Positions 43,694-52,657 of a DNA stretch of 63,031 bases are shown here, in pieces. Both the position numbers and the translations under genes were made by a program. How positions within the stretch are numbered: position 1 is the first letter of the stretch; each line of letters opens with the position of its first letter. The notes under the pieces are model-generated. The model did not search any database. It was not told the origin of the DNA and saw nothing but the letters and a program-made list of their open reading frames with translations. The stretch is taken from assembly GCA_029782145.1 (NCBI GenBank), contig JAKOVH010000034.1:1-63031 (forward strand), written 5' to 3'. Origin of the DNA: Actinomycetes bacterium. Its GTDB lineage: Bacteria; Actinomycetota; Acidimicrobiia; Acidimicrobiales; Acidimicrobilacustridaceae.

Positions 43694-44326
43694 TCAGGCG
43701 AGCAGGTCCTCCGCCGCCTGGCGGACCTGCCAGTCCCGGTCGGCGCGGGCCCGCTCGAGCGCCTCGTCGACGTCGGGGCCCTCGAACGGTGCCAGCGCGA
43801 TCACGGCCCGGCGCCGCACCGTGGCCTTGTCGTGGGTGGCGGCCAGGACGGCGGGCAGGCCCGCCGGGTCACCGAGCGCGCCGAGGGCGGCCACCGCCGC
43901 CTCCCGGCACAGCGGGTCGTCGTGGCCCGTGGCCAGGCCCGCCAGGCGCGCCACCACCCCCGGCGCCGCCGGCGGCCGCTCACCGCACGCCCACGCCGCC
44001 ACCTCCACGACCGAGGCGTCGGGGTCGTCGAGCAGCTCGGCGAGGCGGGCCGCCACCGCCGGATCGGGGGCGTCGCCGACCGCCCCGCCCCAGGTGGTCG
44101 CCAGCTCGCAGGCCCGGGACCGCACCGTCGGCGCGGGATCGGCGAGGGCGCCCAAGAGCTCCTCGAGGGCGAGCTCGCCCAGCCGGTGCAGGGCGGCCAC
44201 CGCCGTCGCCCGCACGCCCGGGTCGGCGTCGGCGAGCAGGGCCCGAGCGCCGGCGGTGTCACCGGTGTGGCCCGCACGCGCCGCGGCCCGGCGACGGGCC
44301 ACGGCCGGGTCGACGGGGCGGGCCAC
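43694..44326 (-). CDS. HEAT-repeat protein
   Basis: A 210-aa alpha-solenoid of about five HEAT-like repeats of ~31 residues: ARALLADADPGVRATAVAAL, EELLGALADPAPTVRSRACEL, RLAELLDDPDASVVEVAAWA, VARLAGLATGHDDPLCREAAVAAL, VLAATHDKATVRRRAVIAL and a last partial one. Such proteins scaffold other proteins; no catalytic motif is seen. GTG start, one base after the stop of a small membrane-protein gene. Converges on mreB with five bases between the stops. Confidence 0.8.
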   Translation of the reverse strand: MARPVDPAVARRRAAARAGHTGDTAGARALLADADPGVRATAVAALHRLGELALEELLGALADPAPTVRSRACELATTWGGAVGDAPDPAVAARLAELLDDPDASVVEVAAWACGERPPAAPGVVARLAGLATGHDDPLCREAAVAALGALGDPAGLPAVLAATHDKATVRRRAVIALAPFEGPDVDEALERARADRDWQVRQAAEDLLA

Positions 44327-44327
44327 G

Positions 44328-44519
44328 TCAGCCGAGGGCGGCGGTGAACATCGCCCACAGGGCCACGATGGCGAGGCCGATCACCGCCGCGGCCAGCACA
44401 CCGAGGCCCAGCAGGGTGACGAGCAGGGCGAGGCCGGTGCGGGCCCGTGCCGCGCCCGTGGGCCCGATGTCGTCGCCCAGCACGGGCCGGAACGGATCTG
44501 GGTCGGTCACCGCCCCCAT
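44328..44519 (-). CDS. Small membrane protein upstream of the HEAT-repeat gene
   Basis: A 63-aa protein: polar N-terminus (MGAVTDPDPFRPVLGDDIG) and a single strong hydrophobic helix (ALLVTLLGLGVLAAAVIGLAIVALWAMF). ATG at 44519 or GTG at 44510. The HEAT gene starts one base after its stop, so the pair may form a membrane-tethered complex. Unknown family. Confidence 0.6.
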   Translation of the reverse strand: MGAVTDPDPFRPVLGDDIGPTGAARARTGLALLVTLLGLGVLAAAVIGLAIVALWAMFTAALG

Positions 44520-44606
44520 CCTCGCGCCGTGGCGGCGGGCGCGGGCGCGGTGGGTCCGGGGCCCCGACGTGGCAGGCTGAACCGCTGCCGTCTCGCTGGA
44601 GCGCCC

Positions 44607-45725
44607 GTGACCGTCGAAGAGCTCATCGTCCGAGAGCCGCCCGAGGAGGCGCCACCGTCGACGCCGCGCTGGTCGCCGAAGGCCCGCTGGGCCGCGGCGC
44701 TCGGGGCGTTCGTGGTCGTCGGCCTGGTGAGCGCCGCGCTGTTGGTGAAGCTGCCGTACTACACGATGAGCCCCGGGTCGGCTCGGGCCACCGAGCCGCT
44801 CATCACGGTCGAGGGCGCCCCGACCTACGACCTCGAGGGCTCGGTCGACTACCTGACGGTCTCGCTGCGCCAGGCCACCCCCATCGAGGCGCTGGCCGCC
44901 TGGATCAACCCGTCGGTCGACGTGAAGTCCGAGGAGGAGATCAACGGCAACCAGTCGGCCGAGCAGAACCGGCAGCTCAACCTGCAGATGATGAACGAGT
45001 CGAAGGACGCGGCGACCTACCAGGCGCTGCACCGGCTCGGCTATGACATCCCCACCTCGGGCACGGGGGCGGTGGTGGCCAGCGTGCAGGAGGGCAGCCC
45101 CGCCGACGGCGTGCTCGTCCCCGGCGACGTCATCGTGTCGGTCGACGGCCAGCCCATCGCGCTCAACCGTGACCTGGTGGCGGCGGTGGGCGCCCAGGCG
45201 CCCGGCGCGGTGCTCCAGCTCGGCGTCACCAACCTCGACCGGCCCGACGAGAACCGCACCGCGGAGGTCACCCTCGGCGCCCGGGCCGACGACCCGGCCA
45301 AGGGCTTCCTCGGCGTGTCGACCTTCACCCGGGACCTCACCTTCGACTTCCCGGTGCAGGTCACCATCGACACCGGCCGGGTGGGTGGCCCGTCCGCCGG
45401 GCTGGCGTTCACCCTCGGCCTGCTCGACGTGATGACCCCCGGCAGCCTCACCGGCGGGCTGAACATCGCCACCACGGGCACGATGAGCCTCGACGGCTCG
45501 GTCGGGCCGGTCGGCGGGGTGCACCAGAAGGTCGAGGCGGCCAAGCGCCAGGGCGTGGAGCTGATGCTCGTGCCGAGCAGCGAGGTCGACGAGGCCCGCC
45601 GCTACGCCGATGGCCTGCGGGTGGAACCGGTCGACACCCTCGACCAGGCGCTGTCGGTCCTGAGCACGGTGGGCGGCGGCGACGCCGTGCTGCCGCCCGC
45701 GCCCGGCGGGGGCTCCGGCACCTGA
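44607..45725 (+). CDS. YlbL-type PDZ/Lon-like serine protease
   Basis: A 372-aa membrane protein: N-terminal helix (AALGAFVVVGLVSAALLVKL), an external region with PYYTMSPGSARAT typical of the family, a PDZ domain (VASVQEGSPADGVLVPGDVIVSVDG) and a C-terminal Lon (S16) protease domain. The catalytic Ser is in RVGGPSAGLAFTLGLLD, and the Lys in GGVHQKVEAAKRQG. In Bacillus, YlbL degrades the division inhibitor YneA, and actinobacterial members are thought to act at the membrane in stress. GTG start with GGAG upstream. Divergent from the small membrane/HEAT pair. Confidence 0.9.
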   Translation: MTVEELIVREPPEEAPPSTPRWSPKARWAAALGAFVVVGLVSAALLVKLPYYTMSPGSARATEPLITVEGAPTYDLEGSVDYLTVSLRQATPIEALAAWINPSVDVKSEEEINGNQSAEQNRQLNLQMMNESKDAATYQALHRLGYDIPTSGTGAVVASVQEGSPADGVLVPGDVIVSVDGQPIALNRDLVAAVGAQAPGAVLQLGVTNLDRPDENRTAEVTLGARADDPAKGFLGVSTFTRDLTFDFPVQVTIDTGRVGGPSAGLAFTLGLLDVMTPGSLTGGLNIATTGTMSLDGSVGPVGGVHQKVEAAKRQGVELMLVPSSEVDEARRYADGLRVEPVDTLDQALSVLSTVGGGDAVLPPAPGGGSGT

Positions 45726-45829
45726 TCCCCGGGACGGCCCGGCGCGACGCCGGCGGGCCGCCACCGCCGTCGGGCTGGTGCCATCGCCCGAGGTCGCGGG
45801 GCATCACCAGCCGGTCGGGAGCGCGTCGG

Positions 45830-45835
45830 TACCAT
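45830..45835 (+). promoter_or_regulatory. -10-like TACCAT for the DivIVA/MuF-like gene
   Basis: TACCAT is 8 bases before the ATG at 45844; no Shine-Dalgarno. Confidence 0.4.
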
Positions 45836-45843
45836 CGCCTGCG

Positions 45844-47862
45844 ATGGCCGACACGCCCGCGCCGATCGATCCGGACCGCATCCTCGAGCAGTCGTTCACC
45901 ATGGTGCGACGCGGGCTCGACCCGCTCGAGGTGCAGCGCTTCCTGCTGCAGCTGGCCAACCAGATCCGCGCCGGGCGCGAGCGGGAGGCCGAGCTGCACC
46001 ACCAGCTCGAGGCGGCCGAGAAGCGCAGCGCCCCGATCGACCAGCTCGACCCGTCGCAGCTCACCAGGCTGCTGGGCGAGGAGACGGCCCGCGTGCTCGA
46101 GGCGGCGCAGGCCGCGGCGGCTGAGATCCGGGCCAAGGCCGAGGAGAACGTGGCCCGCCTGCTGCGCGAGGCGCGCGACGAGTCCCAGAAGATGCGCGAG
46201 GACGCCGAGACGGTGCTGGCCCGCAAGACGGCCGAGGCCGAGGAGGCGGCGGCCGGCATCCGCGGCGACGCCGACGCCGTGCTCGAGCGGGCCCGGGCCG
46301 AGGCGGCCGAGCTCGTCGAGGCCGGCCGCCAGGAGGGCCGCGACATGGTGGGCGAGGCGCAGAAGGTGCGCCAGCGCATGCTCGACGACCTCTCCCGCCG
46401 CCGCAAGCTGCTGCGCCAGCAGATCGAGCAGCTCCAGGCGGGCCGCGAGCGCCTGTTGGCCGCCTACGAGGTGGTGCGCGAGAACCTCGACGTCGCCACC
46501 GAGGAGCTGCAGGTGGCGCTGCCGGAGGCCAAGCTGGCCGCCGAGTCGACGTCGCTGAGGGCGGCCGAGGACGACCAGGAGGCCCTGGCCGCCGAGCTGG
46601 GCATCTCCCCGGCCGAGCTCGCCGGGTCCGCCGCCGCCGAGCAGGCCGGAGCCGCTGGAGAGGGCGGCGCGGCTGGAGAGGGCGGAGCGACCGCCCAGGC
46701 CGGCGAGGGCGACGGGGCGCCGGTCGGTGAGGTCGCCGAGCAGCCCGCCGCCGAGGCGGCGTCGAGCGAGGCGCCCGCCGGGCCGGAGCCGGAGCCCGAG
46801 CCGGAACCCGAGCCAAAGGCCGAGGCCGAACCCGAGCCGGAACCCGAGGCCCTCGAAGAGGCCTCGGCCGACACCGAGCCGTCCGAGCCGGCGCCGGCCG
46901 CCGCCGACGCGGAGCCCGAACCGGTCGCGGCGTCGAACGAGCCGGTGGAGGGCCGGCACTCGTCGTCGGTCCGGGTCGTGAAGGCCGAGCGGGCCCGTCG
47001 CCCGAGAGCCGAGAAGACCGAGAAGACCGAGAAGACCGAGAAGACCGACAAGGCCGCCGAGCAGGACAAGGCCGCCGCCGTGTTCGCCCGGCTGCGCAGC
47101 GAGGAGGCCCCGGCCGAGCCGACCGAGGCCGAGGCGTCGTCGGCGCCCGAGGTGGAGCCCGAGGTCGAGGTCGACGAGGAGCCCGCGGTGCGTGCCCTCG
47201 ATCCGGCCGAGGAGCTGCTCATGCGGCGCGACGCCGCCATCAGCCAGCTCGAGAAGAACCTGGCCCGCCGGCTCAAGCGGGAGCTGTCCGACGAGCAGAA
47301 CGAGCTGCTGGCGTCGCTCGCCTCGGCCAAGGGCACACCGTCGGCCGACGACGTGCTGCCCGCACCGGAGGCTCACGTCGAGCGCTACCAGTCGATCTCG
47401 CTGCCCACCCTCGCGGCGGCGGCCACCGCCGGCGCCGATCTGGTGTCCACCATCGCCGGCCCGCCGGCCGCCCCGACCACGGTGGCCGACCTGTCCGCCG
47501 AGCTGGCCGTCGACGTCGTGGTCACGCTGCGCGAGCGCCTCGAGCGGGCCTTCGCCGAGGCGGGCGACCAGCTCGACGATGTGTCCCAGAGCGTCCGGGC
47601 CTGCTACCGCGAGTGGAAGGGCCAGCGCGTCGACCAGATCGCCAGCCACGCGGTGGTGGCGGCGTGCAACCGGGGGCTGCTCGACCGCCTGCCCGAAGCC
47701 AGCCTCGTCACCTGGGTGGTGTCGGACCCGACGCCGTCACCCGATTGCGAGGACAACGCGCTCGCCGGCGCGGTGGTGCGCGGCGAGGCGTTCCCCACCG
47801 GCCACACCGCGCCGCCGCTGCACGCCACGTGCCGCTGCATGGTCGTCCCCGCGGACCTCTGA
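45844..47862 (+). CDS. DivIVA-like coiled-coil protein with C-terminal MuF/SPP1-gp7-like Cys motif
   Basis: A 672-aa cytosolic protein. Residues 1-60 resemble a DivIVA N-terminus (SFTMVRRGLDPLEVQRFLLQLANQI). A long Ala/Glu/Arg coiled coil follows to about residue 235, then an acidic low-complexity region (PEPEPEPEP; four EKT repeats). The last ~230 residues look like another domain, ending SDPTPSPDCEDNALAG ... HATCRCMV. The W-x(n)-D...C...G...P-x-H-x-x-CRC pattern (C635, H660, C663, C665) is the fingerprint of phage head-morphogenesis proteins (Mu gpF, SPP1 gp7). DivIVA-type polar or septal scaffolding is inferred; the role of the phage-like end is unknown. Confidence 0.72.
   Translation: MADTPAPIDPDRILEQSFTMVRRGLDPLEVQRFLLQLANQIRAGREREAELHHQLEAAEKRSAPIDQLDPSQLTRLLGEETARVLEAAQAAAAEIRAKAEENVARLLREARDESQKMREDAETVLARKTAEAEEAAAGIRGDADAVLERARAEAAELVEAGRQEGRDMVGEAQKVRQRMLDDLSRRRKLLRQQIEQLQAGRERLLAAYEVVRENLDVATEELQVALPEAKLAAESTSLRAAEDDQEALAAELGISPAELAGSAAAEQAGAAGEGGAAGEGGATAQAGEGDGAPVGEVAEQPAAEAASSEAPAGPEPEPEPEPEPKAEAEPEPEPEALEEASADTEPSEPAPAAADAEPEPVAASNEPVEGRHSSSVRVVKAERARRPRAEKTEKTEKTEKTDKAAEQDKAAAVFARLRSEEAPAEPTEAEASSAPEVEPEVEVDEEPAVRALDPAEELLMRRDAAISQLEKNLARRLKRELSDEQNELLASLASAKGTPSADDVLPAPEAHVERYQSISLPTLAAAATAGADLVSTIAGPPAAPTTVADLSAELAVDVVVTLRERLERAFAEAGDQLDDVSQSVRACYREWKGQRVDQIASHAVVAACNRGLLDRLPEASLVTWVVSDPTPSPDCEDNALAGAVVRGEAFPTGHTAPPLHATCRCMVVPADL
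47011..47046 (+). repeat. Four tandem GAGAAGACC units (Glu-Lys-Thr repeats)
   Basis: Exact 9-base units at 47011, 47020, 47029 and 47038, followed by the variant GACAAGGCC. In frame within the low-complexity linker of the DivIVA/MuF-like protein; copy number is likely variable. Confidence 0.9.
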
Positions 47863-47906
47863 GCCAGCCCGGGGTGCCCGACGCCGCCGCGGCCTGCGCC
47901 GGCCCG

Positions 47907-47912
47907 TAGGCT
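47907..47912 (+). promoter_or_regulatory. -10-like TAGGCT for the UPF0182 gene
   Basis: TAGGCT is 8 bases before the ATG at 47921. Confidence 0.4.
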
Positions 47913-47920
47913 GGCCGGCG

Positions 47921-50900
47921 ATGCGCGTCCCCTCCGACATGCCCAAGCGCCGGCGCGGCTCAGGCCGCGGCCGGATCGTCGTCATCGTCGTCATCGTCGT
48001 GGGCTTCCTGCTCGTGACGTCGCTGCGGGGCGTCGCCGGCTTCTGGACCGACTACCTGTGGTTCGACTCGCTGGGGTTGAGCTCGGTGTTCACCGGCGTG
48101 CTGGGAGCCAAGATCGCCCTCGGCGTGATCTTCACCCTCGTCTTCGCCGCGCTGACCTTCCTCAGCCTCACCATCGCCGATCGCCTCGCCCCCAAGAACC
48201 GCCCGGCCGGGCCCGAGGACGAGCTGCTCAACCGCTACCACCAGGTCGTCGACCGCCGGGCCTGGCTGGTGCGCCTGGGCGTGTCGGTGATGCTCGGCCT
48301 GGTCGCCGGCGTCGGCATGTCGAGCGAGTGGAATCAGTGGCTGCTGTTCACCAACGGCGGCGACTTCGGGGTGAAGGACCAGACCTTCCAGACCGACATC
48401 GGCTTCTACGTCTTCAAGCTGCCCTTCTACATGACCGTGGTGAACTGGCTGTTCGCCTCGGGCGTCATCATCTTGTTGGTCACGGTCGTCGCCCACTACC
48501 TCAACGGCGGCATCCGCCTGCAGGCCCCGGTGCAGCGGGTCACGCCGCAGGTGAAGGCGCACATCTCGGTGATCCTCGGCCTGCTCGCCCTGGTGAAGGC
48601 GGTCGACTACTGGCTGCAGCGCTACGCCCTGACCTGGTCGACCCGGGGCACGGTCGACGGCGCCACCTACACCGACGTCAAGGCGCAGCTGCCGGCCATC
48701 TACCTGCTGCTGTTCATCGCCCTGCTGTCGTTCGGGCTGTTCATCTACAACATCTGGCGGCGGGGCTGGGTGCTGCCCGTGGTGGCCGTGGGGCTGTGGG
48801 CCCTCGTGTCGGTCGTGGCCGGCGTGGCCTACCCGGCCTTCATCCAGCGCTTCCGCGTCGAGCCCGAGGAGTCCAGCAAGGAAGCGCCGTACATCCAGCA
48901 CAACATCCAGGCCACCCGTGAGGCGTTGGGTCTCGACGCCGTCGAGACCAGGACCTTCGACTACACCCAGGACCCGGCGAAGACCACTCAGGCGATCAAC
49001 GACAACCCCGGCACGATCCGCAACGTGCGGCTGCTCGACCCGTCGATCGTGACGCCCACCTACCAGCGCCAGCAGAGCCTCTACTCGTTCTACAAGTTCA
49101 CCGAGCTCGACGTCGACCGCTACCCGGTGTCGGTGGCCGACCCCGGCAACGCCGGCGCCCTCCAACCGGCGCAGACCACCCAGGTGGTGCTCGGCGCGCG
49201 GGACCTCAGCACCAGCGGCATCCCCCAGCAGTCGTGGGAGGGCAGCCACCTCGCCTACACCCACGGCTACGGCCTGGCGCTCGCCCCGGCCAACACCACG
49301 AACCGCAACGGCGCCCCTAGCTACCTCGTGCGCGACGTGCCGGTCAGCGTGGCCGAGGACCAGGTGAGCCTGCAGGTCGACCAGCCGCAGCTCTATTACG
49401 GCGAGAACCTGCCCGGCTACGCCATCACCAACACCGGCCGGGCCGAGGTCGACTACACGGGCAGCGCCGAGGGCGAGGGCCAGAGCACCTACACCGGCAG
49501 CGGTGGCGTGACGCTCAACGGGTTCGTCCGAAAGGCAGCGTTCGCGCTGCGCTTCGCCGACTGGAACCTGATCGTGTCGAACTTCCTCACGCCGGAGTCG
49601 CGCATCGTGTTCGAGCGCGACATCCGGGCCCGCATCGAGAAGGTGGCGCCGTTCCTGCAGTGGGACGCCGACCCCTACCCCGTGGTCACTGAGGGGAGGG
49701 TCGTCTACATGTGGGACGGCTACACCACGAGCGACCACTTCCCGAACGCCCAGCGGGCCGACACCACCGGCCTGCCGGCCGGCAGCGGGCTCGACGGCGG
49801 GAAGCTGAACTACATCCGCAACTCGGTCAAGGCGGTGCTCGACACCTACGACGGCACGGTCAAGCTGTACGTCGTCGACCCGTCGGACCCCATCGTCACG
49901 GCCTACCAGCGGGCCTTCCCCGCCCTCTTCTACCCGGTCGAGGAGATGCCCCAGGGCCTGCGCTCGCACTGGCGCTACCCCGAGGACATGTTCCGGGTGC
50001 AGACCAACATGTTCGGCCGCTACCACATCACCGACCCGCAGGCGTTCTACGAGAAGACCTCGGCGTGGTCGGTCGCCACCGACCCGGGCAGCACGGTGTC
50101 GGGCAGCACCGCGGCGCAGGCGGCCACCCAGGCGCTCACCGGCCAGACGGTCACCCGCTCGGCCGACCGGATCGAGCCGTTCTACCAACTGCTGCGGTTG
50201 CCGGGCGACGACCAGACGTCGTTCGTGATGTCGCGGCCGTTCGTGCCGTACTCCGAGACCCAGTCGAGCGACCGGCAGACCCTCACGTCGTTCATGGTGG
50301 CCAAGAGCGACCCGGACGACTACGGCAAGATCGTGGTCTACGAGATGCCGTCCGGGCAGGAGATCAACGGGCCGGTCCTGGCCAACACCCAGATCCAGCA
50401 GAACCAGCGGGTCTCGTTCCTGCTCACCCAGCTGAACCAGCAGGGGTCCCGGGTGCAGTGGGGCAACATGTTGCTGGTCCCGGTGCAGAACTCGATCCTC
50501 TACGTCCGTCCCCTGTACGTCTCGTCGGACACCAACTCGGCGCCCGAGCTCAAGCAGGTCGTGGTGGTGTCGGCCAACCAGGTGGCGGTGGCGCCCACCC
50601 TGCGCGACGCCATCAAGACGCTGTTCCCGGCGTCGAACCCCGAGACGGTCGAGAGCCTCACCATCAACCAGTCGATCGGCACCGACACCGGCACCCAACC
50701 GGGCAACGACACCAGCACCACCACCACGACGACGCCCGGCTCCACGACCACCACCACCGTGCCGCCCACGTCGGGCAACGAGACCGTCGACCAGCTCGTC
50801 GCCCTGGCCAACCAGGCGCTGGCCGACGCCGACACGGCGCTCACCAACGGCGACCTGGGCCAGTACCAGCAGAAGGTCAAGCAGGCCCAGTCCTACCTGC

Positions 50901-50986
50901 AGCAGGCGCAGAGCCAGGCCGGGTCCACCACCACCACCACCGTGGCGCCGAGCACCACCACGACCCAGGCCGGCACGCCCGCCTGA
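47921..50986 (+). CDS. UPF0182-family large membrane protein
   Basis: A 1021-aa protein of the UPF0182 family. There are about seven membrane segments in the first 300 residues (for example IVVIVVIVVGFLLVTSLRGVAGF, ALGVIFTLVFAALTFL, LPAIYLLLFIALLSFGLFIY), then a very large extracytoplasmic domain with family blocks RFRVEPEESSKEAPYIQHNI, RNVRLLDP and MPQGLRSHWRYPEDMFRVQTNMFGRYHITDP. The C-terminus has Thr-rich linkers and a small helical bundle (VDQLVALANQALADADTAL). Function is not established; the family is common in actinobacteria and cyanobacteria. An ATG at 47939 is an alternative start. Confidence 0.93.
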   Translation: MRVPSDMPKRRRGSGRGRIVVIVVIVVGFLLVTSLRGVAGFWTDYLWFDSLGLSSVFTGVLGAKIALGVIFTLVFAALTFLSLTIADRLAPKNRPAGPEDELLNRYHQVVDRRAWLVRLGVSVMLGLVAGVGMSSEWNQWLLFTNGGDFGVKDQTFQTDIGFYVFKLPFYMTVVNWLFASGVIILLVTVVAHYLNGGIRLQAPVQRVTPQVKAHISVILGLLALVKAVDYWLQRYALTWSTRGTVDGATYTDVKAQLPAIYLLLFIALLSFGLFIYNIWRRGWVLPVVAVGLWALVSVVAGVAYPAFIQRFRVEPEESSKEAPYIQHNIQATREALGLDAVETRTFDYTQDPAKTTQAINDNPGTIRNVRLLDPSIVTPTYQRQQSLYSFYKFTELDVDRYPVSVADPGNAGALQPAQTTQVVLGARDLSTSGIPQQSWEGSHLAYTHGYGLALAPANTTNRNGAPSYLVRDVPVSVAEDQVSLQVDQPQLYYGENLPGYAITNTGRAEVDYTGSAEGEGQSTYTGSGGVTLNGFVRKAAFALRFADWNLIVSNFLTPESRIVFERDIRARIEKVAPFLQWDADPYPVVTEGRVVYMWDGYTTSDHFPNAQRADTTGLPAGSGLDGGKLNYIRNSVKAVLDTYDGTVKLYVVDPSDPIVTAYQRAFPALFYPVEEMPQGLRSHWRYPEDMFRVQTNMFGRYHITDPQAFYEKTSAWSVATDPGSTVSGSTAAQAATQALTGQTVTRSADRIEPFYQLLRLPGDDQTSFVMSRPFVPYSETQSSDRQTLTSFMVAKSDPDDYGKIVVYEMPSGQEINGPVLANTQIQQNQRVSFLLTQLNQQGSRVQWGNMLLVPVQNSILYVRPLYVSSDTNSAPELKQVVVVSANQVAVAPTLRDAIKTLFPASNPETVESLTINQSIGTDTGTQPGNDTSTTTTTTPGSTTTTTVPPTSGNETVDQLVALANQALADADTALTNGDLGQYQQKVKQAQSYLQQAQSQAGSTTTTTVAPSTTTTQAGTPA

Positions 50987-51009
50987 CGGGTCGCACGGGA
51001 GGCCACGAC

Positions 51010-51984
51010 ATGAGCACCTACTTCGTCACCGGGGGCACCGGGCTGATCGGTTCCAACGTGTGCCGGCTGGCGATCGAGCAGGGCGACCGGGTGCGGGCCC
51101 TGGTCCGGCCGGGCAGCGACACCGACGCCCTCGCCGCCCTCGGCGTGGAGCTCTACGAGGGCGACGTGCAGTCCCTCGACGACATGGTGCGCGGGTCCGA
51201 GGGCTGCGACGCCATCGTCAACTCGGCGGCGCTGCTCGGTGGCGCGGTGCAGAACATCGAGGAGCAGAAGCTCACCAACGTGGCCGGGTCGTACCACGCC
51301 TACGACGCCGGCGCGGCCCACGGCACCCGCGTGGTCACGCTGAGCTCCACGCCGTTCTTCGACCACACCCGGACCCTCACCGAGGAGTCGCCGGTCGCCG
51401 AGACCTGGAGCGACGACCCCTACACCCAGACCAAGGGCGCGGCCTACGTGGAAGCCAAGCGGCGGGCCGCCGACGAGGGCGCCGACATCGTCGTGGTCAT
51501 CCCGGGCGGCACGTACGGTCCCGGGGTCGTGCTGTCGCGGGCGATGTCGGCCACCTCCTACAACCGGGCGTTGCGCGGCGCCCTCAACGGCAAGATCACC
51601 GACTACGTGAGCTTCCCCATCCCCTGGGTGTTCGCCGAGGACGTGGCCACCGCCTGCCTGGCCGCCGCCACCAAGGGCACGGCCGGCCGCACCTACCTGG
51701 CCTTCGGCGCGGAGGACGCGCAGAGCACCGCGGCGTGGCTCAACGTCGCGCTCGAGGTGGCCGGCTCCGACCGGCGGGTCGCCGAGGTCCACATCGACCC
51801 CGACGACCCCAGCGCGGTCGAGCGCTACGGCGCCACGCTGGTCGACCTGGCGCAGCGCCGGTTCCCGGTGCCGTGGTTCGACAACTCCCGCACGCGCGCC
51901 GAGCTGGGCTACGCGCCCCGGTCGCTGCGCGAGGCCATGGAGACCACCGTGCCGTGGCTGCGGGAGAACGGCCAGATCAGCTGA
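51010..51984 (+). CDS. NAD-dependent epimerase/dehydratase
   Basis: A 324-aa extended-SDR enzyme. The cofactor motif is TGGTGLIG at residues 8-15, the active-site Ser region is VVTLSSTPFFDH, and the catalytic Y-x-x-x-K is present in DPYTQTKGAAYVEAKR. The substrate lid includes VVIPGGTYGPG, similar to dihydroflavonol-4-reductase/3-beta-HSD-like SDRs. ATG 23 bases after the UPF0182 stop. The substrate is not inferable; a role near lipid or steroid metabolism is only suggested by neighbours. Confidence 0.88.
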   Translation: MSTYFVTGGTGLIGSNVCRLAIEQGDRVRALVRPGSDTDALAALGVELYEGDVQSLDDMVRGSEGCDAIVNSAALLGGAVQNIEEQKLTNVAGSYHAYDAGAAHGTRVVTLSSTPFFDHTRTLTEESPVAETWSDDPYTQTKGAAYVEAKRRAADEGADIVVVIPGGTYGPGVVLSRAMSATSYNRALRGALNGKITDYVSFPIPWVFAEDVATACLAAATKGTAGRTYLAFGAEDAQSTAAWLNVALEVAGSDRRVAEVHIDPDDPSAVERYGATLVDLAQRRFPVPWFDNSRTRAELGYAPRSLREAMETTVPWLRENGQIS

Positions 51985-51999
51985 GCCCGCCGCGCCGGC

Positions 52000-52623
52000 T
52001 CACCCGGCCCAGGCGTCGATGATCCGCTCGGTGGTCGTGAGGTTCGAGAGGTAGGCGAGGGTGTTGCGCACCACGTCGTCGGCGTAGCTGCGCGGCACAC
52101 CGGCGATGGCGTCGGTGGGCAGGGCGATGCGGTAGCCGAGGTCGGCCGCCGACAGGCACAGGCCGAGCAGCGCCTCGTTCACCGACACGCCCACGGGCAC
52201 GACGGTGCGCACGCCGAGGTTGCGCAGGATCGAGTCGAGCTCGGTGCCGGTGAAGGGGGTGAGGCCGTGGATGCGCCGGCACTCGATGTCCTCGGGGGCC
52301 GGCCCCAGCTCCGGGCACAGCTCGGCCGCCGGCGAGCCCTGGCGCACCTGGTCGGGGTTCTTCACCACGTAGGCCATCATCGGATTGTTGATCGACAGCC
52401 CGGCCCGGTCGCCGCGCAGCTCCACCAGGGCGTGCACCACCCGCACGCCGACGGCGCGGGCGGCGTCGCACAGCGACGCGGCCTTGGCCAGGATGCCCAG
52501 CTCGGCCGCCTCGGCGGCCAGCTCGGGGCCGGTGGTGAGGTCGCCGATGATGCCGCGCTGCATCTCGCAGGTCACGACGGCGGTGTGGGCGGGCGAGAGG
52601 AGCTCGGTGAGGTCGAGCGGCAC
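52000..52623 (-). CDS. Isochorismatase-fold protein with altered catalytic triad
   Basis: A 207-aa cysteine-hydrolase-fold protein. The fold is recognised by FTGTELDSILRNLGVRTVVPVGVSVNEALLGLCLSAADLGYRIALPTDAIAG. The usual triad Asp-Lys-Cys is not intact: the N-terminal D-M-Q reads CEMQ (Glu for Asp), the Lys region is ECRRIHGLTPF, and the nucleophile position (T-N-x-C-V) reads VNEAL. It is therefore probably not a classical hydrolase. GTG start with GAGGAGGA upstream. It lies 34 bases after the TetR gene and may be the last gene of the CoA-catabolic operon. Confidence 0.8.
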   Translation of the reverse strand: MPLDLTELLSPAHTAVVTCEMQRGIIGDLTTGPELAAEAAELGILAKAASLCDAARAVGVRVVHALVELRGDRAGLSINNPMMAYVVKNPDQVRQGSPAAELCPELGPAPEDIECRRIHGLTPFTGTELDSILRNLGVRTVVPVGVSVNEALLGLCLSAADLGYRIALPTDAIAGVPRSYADDVVRNTLAYLSNLTTTERIIDAWAG

Positions 52624-52657
52624 GTGGTCCTCCTCGGATGGCCGGGCGTCGCGAACG

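Noticed and set aside
46790..46860. Glu/Pro-rich repeats in the DivIVA-like gene as a possible CRISPR or satellite array
   Set aside because: Units are short, irregular and in frame; they code a PEPEPE linker and lack spacers.
51983..52001. GAGCC/GGCTC hairpin between the epimerase and isochorismatase-like genes
   Set aside because: A 5-bp stem overlapping both stop codons; not distinguishable from chance.
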